64,000 bases of DNA from Adenanthera pavonina. Its lineage: Eukaryota > Streptophyta > Magnoliopsida > Fabales > Fabaceae. Where the stretch lies: NCBI GenBank assembly GCA_026686845.1, contig JAIVEN010000001.1:34898001-34962000 (forward strand), written 5' to 3'. Below the pieces are notes generated by a model that saw only the letters and a program-made list of their open reading frames with translations, was not told where the DNA came from and searched no databases. This document shows positions 60,693-64,000 of the stretch, in pieces (the stretch's first letter is position 1; each line of letters begins with the position of its first letter). The position numbers and the translations under genes were made by a program.

Positions 60693-63215
60693 TGTAATAT
60701 CCTAAAAATTTTCCCTAAATGTTAGAGGCTCAATATTTAAAAATCTATAAGAAATTTGTAAAAATGGGTATACGTCATTTTGCATGAAAAAGGGCAAAGA
60801 GGTCATTTATTTCAGTTCAAAAAAAAAAGGAGAAAATGACCATTTTACCCCTAGGAAAAAGAAAAAAAATAAAAAATATAAAAAGAAAAAGGAAAAAAAG
60901 AAAGAAGAAGGCGGTGTGATGATCACGGTCACGAATAAAGGGGAGAAAAATTTATAAAATTTAGGAAAAATTACACCTAAGGACTTGAAAGTTCAAAAAA
61001 TTATAAACTTATCTCAAGTCAATGACTTTTTGTAAATATAAAAAATTATAGTCAAATTGAAGCTCTCAATGAGTTAAGGCCAATGGAATATAATATGGAA
61101 TTTATTAAGATCAAAATAATATTTATTAGGTAATTAGGATTTAATATTAATATCCTACCTGATAAAAGTCAGTTTGGATTGCAAGAAGAGGTAGTATTCA
61201 TTCAAGAAAAAATGTGTGGGCCTCATATTTGGATCAATTCGAATAAGGATATTATGGTAATTTTATATCCTACTATAGTTAAAATCGGTGTCCCAATAGC
61301 AGTAAAATATATTGTAATGTAACTTTATTTGTTCAGACCAATTCAAGATTTATCTGGATAAGTAAATATATAAAATTTTTGGACAAAAATACGCTTAATT
61401 TCATGCAAACCAAGGTGCACATGGAGAAATTACATTATTTAATTATTTATGTCATTTTCATGAGAATTTTCAAGAAAACGCAAGAAGAAAAATGGCATAA
61501 TTTGATTAGTTGCTTTGCTTATATCATACTCCCTTTATGACCGACTCAATGAAGCTTAAAGAAGGGAGGAAGAAGTCTGAAAAGACAAAAAAGAAAGAGA
61601 AAAAAACGTGAAAGGGAAGAGAGAAAGAAGAAAAAGAAAAGCCAAGTGAGGTAAGTTTCATCTTGTGATTTCTATCGTTTGTAGCTTAGATTTTTTAGTA
61701 GCTTGTCATGGTTTCCTTGAGCTTTTCTTCTCCATTCATGTTGTAAATTTTTTTCAAGGCAAAGGGTTTGAGAAAGAAAGTGTTTTCTTGTAAGAAATTG
61801 TAGAGAAAGTGTGAGAAAATATCAAAGGAACAAGTCTTGGTGTGTTTTGAAGCAAGCTTTTGAAAATCTCATTTTCCCTTTTTATGCCCTAATTTTTGGC
61901 CAAGATATAGTGTGGAAAAGAGTTGGATTTTCATTGTTTTGATGTTAAAAATGGATTCCTTAGGTTCAAATTAACTAAGAACAAGTATTGGACTCAAGAA
62001 AAAGTTTAAGATAAACTATATGAAATTTTAGGGTTCAAGTAAATCTTTATGAGGAAAGCCTTTGATTCAAATAATTTAATGAATATTGAATGATGTTTTA
62101 GGACTTGTGGGAGTTCAAGAAAGCTAGTAGAAGCTTTGATTCAAAGAGGAAAAGCAAAGAAATACATAAAGGTAGTTTGGTTTATTTTATTGCAATATGT
62201 TATTCTTTGTTATTTCCATGATTATATCTTATTGCCATATTATACTGGTGTTGTTTTGTGACTGGTTTTGGCTATAAAATGAGGGGTTTTGTTTCCTAGG
62301 ATATCCATTTTCTAAGGGGAAGCTTTGCCAAAAATTTTACTTGACAATATGGCATTATGTAATTATATATGAAATATTTGTGAAATTTGAATGATATATT
62401 TGCATGAGATAAACTAGCTACTGAGATTTTCCCAAATCTCACTCCCAAGCACTAACATGATAGGTTCAAGTGATGGCAAGATCTCCAAGAAAAGAGGCAA
62501 GGAGAAGATTAATGATGATTAGATTTATAGCCACCTTGGTTACTTGTTTTCCTATAATTATGCATGAAATCATATGTATTTTCATGAAGCTGTGTTTTGC
62601 TCTATAATATTCCTTTATAGTTCTTGTGATGTTATGAACATATTTTGGAATAGTTTGAATCATGTAAGAATGGTATATATTTAGTTTTGGAAGTTGTATA
62701 CAAAACTGTCCAGTTCTGAGCACTAATTAGCATGTGATCACTGTTCATTTAAAATTCAGTTTTCTATATGAATTTTATATATGTATGGAAAGTAGACATA
62801 GAGAGCTTTCCAAAGAGCTAAAGATCACTTGATTTGGATAAGTATATAAATTGTTATGAATTTTTGAAAAAGGCTCAGAAAATATGAAAAAGTAGTTTTG
62901 ACCAAATGAACAGAAAAATTGGACGAATTTTATGAATAAATTGGCTTAATTAAATTCCATTTGTATATTTTTTCCATGTAGGAAAAATTTTTTAGCTATT
63001 TTTAGAGACTTGATTCATTCTCATACGATTGTCCAATGATTAGTTATGATTTTTCAAAATTTAGTTGGGAAAATCAAATTACTAAATAAATAGTATTTTG
63101 TAAATATGAATTTTTCTCATTTGATCTTTTATTGATTCAAGCTTCTAAATTAGCTCATTTAGTATCATATATGCTATTGTACATGGGAAATAATGTAAGA
63201 AAGTAAGGTATGCCG
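60693..63215 (+). repeat. R10: R repeat inserted in Copia C pol
   Basis: 2523 bp starting TGTAATATCCTAAAAATTTT, on the opposite strand to its host. It splits pol between RT and RNase H. ATTTT (60688-60692) and GTTTT (63216-63220) flank it, a 4-of-5 duplication; its right end is degenerate. It has a purine tract (61555-61640), donor GAGGTAAGTTTC near 61648, a possible 70-nt exon 62102-62171, and ATGGCAAGA at 62473 opening a short frame of about 44 codons. A poly(A)-rich stretch lies at 60845-60910. The minus frame at 62466-62723 is a chance frame. Confidence 0.85.
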
Positions 63216-64000
63216 GTTTTTCTCCTTCATCCATATCAAACTTTGTGGCAATGGCTATTGGAGTTCCCATTGATTTGGCATTTTCCATCCTAAATTTCTT
63301 TAGCAACTTTTTTAGGTATTTTGATTAATTCAGGAAGATGTTATCATCACATTGTTTGATCTATATTCCAAGGAAGAAGTTGAGTTCTCTCATCATTGAC
63401 ATCTTGAATTTACTATACATTAGCTCAGAAAATTCCTTGCATAAAGATTCTTCAGTGGCACCAAATATAATATCACCAATGTAAATTTGAATAATGAGTA
63501 AATATTTGTTTTCCTCTTTAGTAAACAGAGTTGTATCAACTTTACCTCTATTAAATTGTTTTTCAATTGGAAAGTTACTTAGTCTTTCATACGATGCTCT
63601 AGATACTTGTTTTAAACCATAGAGAACTTTCTTTAGTTTATTTACATGATTTGATTTAGCTGAGTCCTTAAAGCCTGGAGGTTGGTCAACATAAACTTCT
63701 TCCATGATATAACCATTCAGAAAGGCACTTTTTACATCCATTTGATACAACATTATATCTTTTATACAAGCATAGGCTAGGAAAATTCTTATTGCTTCCA
63801 ATCTTGCAACTGGAGTAAAAATTTCCTCATAATTTATACCTTCTTCTTGATTATATCCTTTAACTACCAACCTGGCTTTATTTCTAATTATTATTCCAAA
63901 TTCATCAAGTTTTTTTTCTATATACCCATTTGGTTCCAATAATCAGTTGATCATTGGGCCTAGGCACTAGGTCATAAACTTGATTCCTCTCAAACAAATT
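63216..64000 (-). pseudogene. Copia C: reverse transcriptase, partial at window edge
   Basis: RT motifs: KARLVVKGYNQEEGINYEEI, YQMDVKSAFLNGYIMEEVYV, VLYGLKQVSRASYERL, VDTTLFTKEENK. The active site reads YIGDIIFGA instead of YVDDIIFGA: the first catalytic Asp of the pair is Gly, so it should be inactive. A frameshift lies near 63920. The text continues beyond 64000 toward integrase (FERNQVYDLVPRP in another frame), and toward 63222 it joins the YLKKLLKKF region before R10. Confidence 0.88.

Larger units (their letters stand above)
36045..64000 (-). mobile_element. Copia C: Sirevirus-like element, partial, with nested insertions
   Basis: The 3' LTR, polypurine tract, ORF3, RNase H and part of RT are in the window; integrase, gag, PBS and 5' LTR lie beyond 64000. 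Insertions inside it: E (36192-38621), R9 (40065-56617) with the LINE and Copia D inside, and R10 (60693-63215). When these are removed, the LTR, PPT and RT/RNase H each read through. It is the oldest of the three structured Copia elements here, by nesting. The expected target duplication on the left is AGAGA (36040-36044). Confidence 0.85.

Noticed and set aside
60018..63939. Two separate Copia fragments on either side of 60.7-63.2 kb
   Set aside because: Both belong to one pol gene. R10 with ATTTT/GTTTT flanks splits it, and the joined text matches A and D across the point.
1..64000. tRNA, rRNA or host protein-coding gene
   Set aside because: I found no cloverleaf-like or rRNA sequence, and no open frame with host-gene motifs or a plausible exon series outside the repeats.

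Overview
The window reads as repeat-dense, AT-rich plant DNA, probably from a dicot, and I see no host gene in it. The evidence is a Copia polyprotein of the Sirevirus/Maximus type, primer-binding sites complementary to plant initiator Met-tRNA, a plant RTE-type LINE, and many LTRs. Every sizeable open frame lies in a retroelement, in LTR sequence, or antisense to an element gene. I cannot name the species.

Three kinds of element account for about 61 kb. (1) Sirevirus-like Copia elements with 1.0-1.7 kb LTRs (TGTTGAATC...TAACA): A (5215-16923, complete structure, minus strand), D (42278-52342, minus, rearranged), C (36045 to beyond the window end, minus), G (1-2541 plus 19474-19488, plus strand, entering from the left), and loose LTRs F1, F2, E and G2. 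A, C, D and G carry a third reading frame (ORF3) after pol, where some Sireviruses carry an env-like gene. (2) A 2.3-3.3 kb LTR-like family, here called R, which begins TGTAAYAYC and ends TTACA/TGACA. Ten copies (R1-R10) and one fragment lie in both orientations, and none shows an internal coding region. (3) One RTE-like LINE (42250-55456, minus).

The layout is two deep nests resolved by target-site duplications (TSDs). Left nest, 1-19488: the LTR of G holds R1 (TSD GGAAG), R1 holds R2 (TSD about GGAA), and R2 holds Copia A (TSD TTAGA). Middle, 19489-31170: a partial Copia LTR, R3, R4, an unexplained 2.2 kb AT-rich stretch, R5, and an LTR F1 that holds an opposite-strand LTR F2 and a solo R6 (TSD AATTT). 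Right nest, 31171-64000: R7 is abutted and probably interrupted by R8; R8 holds Copia C; C holds E in its 3' LTR (TSD GAAAT), R10 in its RT/RNase H gene, and R9 in its polypurine tract. R9 holds the RTE LINE (23-bp TSD), and the LINE holds Copia D (TSD TATGT). That is up to six insertion levels, dated relative to each other from sequence alone.

No element looks able to move by itself. A has one continuous pol frame broken only by in-frame stops. D has frameshifts and an RNase H deletion. C has a changed RT active site and an insertion. The LINE is broken many times. What deserves a second look is ORF3 and the LTR-like spacer before it, the gene-like splice-signal layout kept across R copies, a conserved block shared by all the Copia LTRs, and a stop codon shared by A and D.
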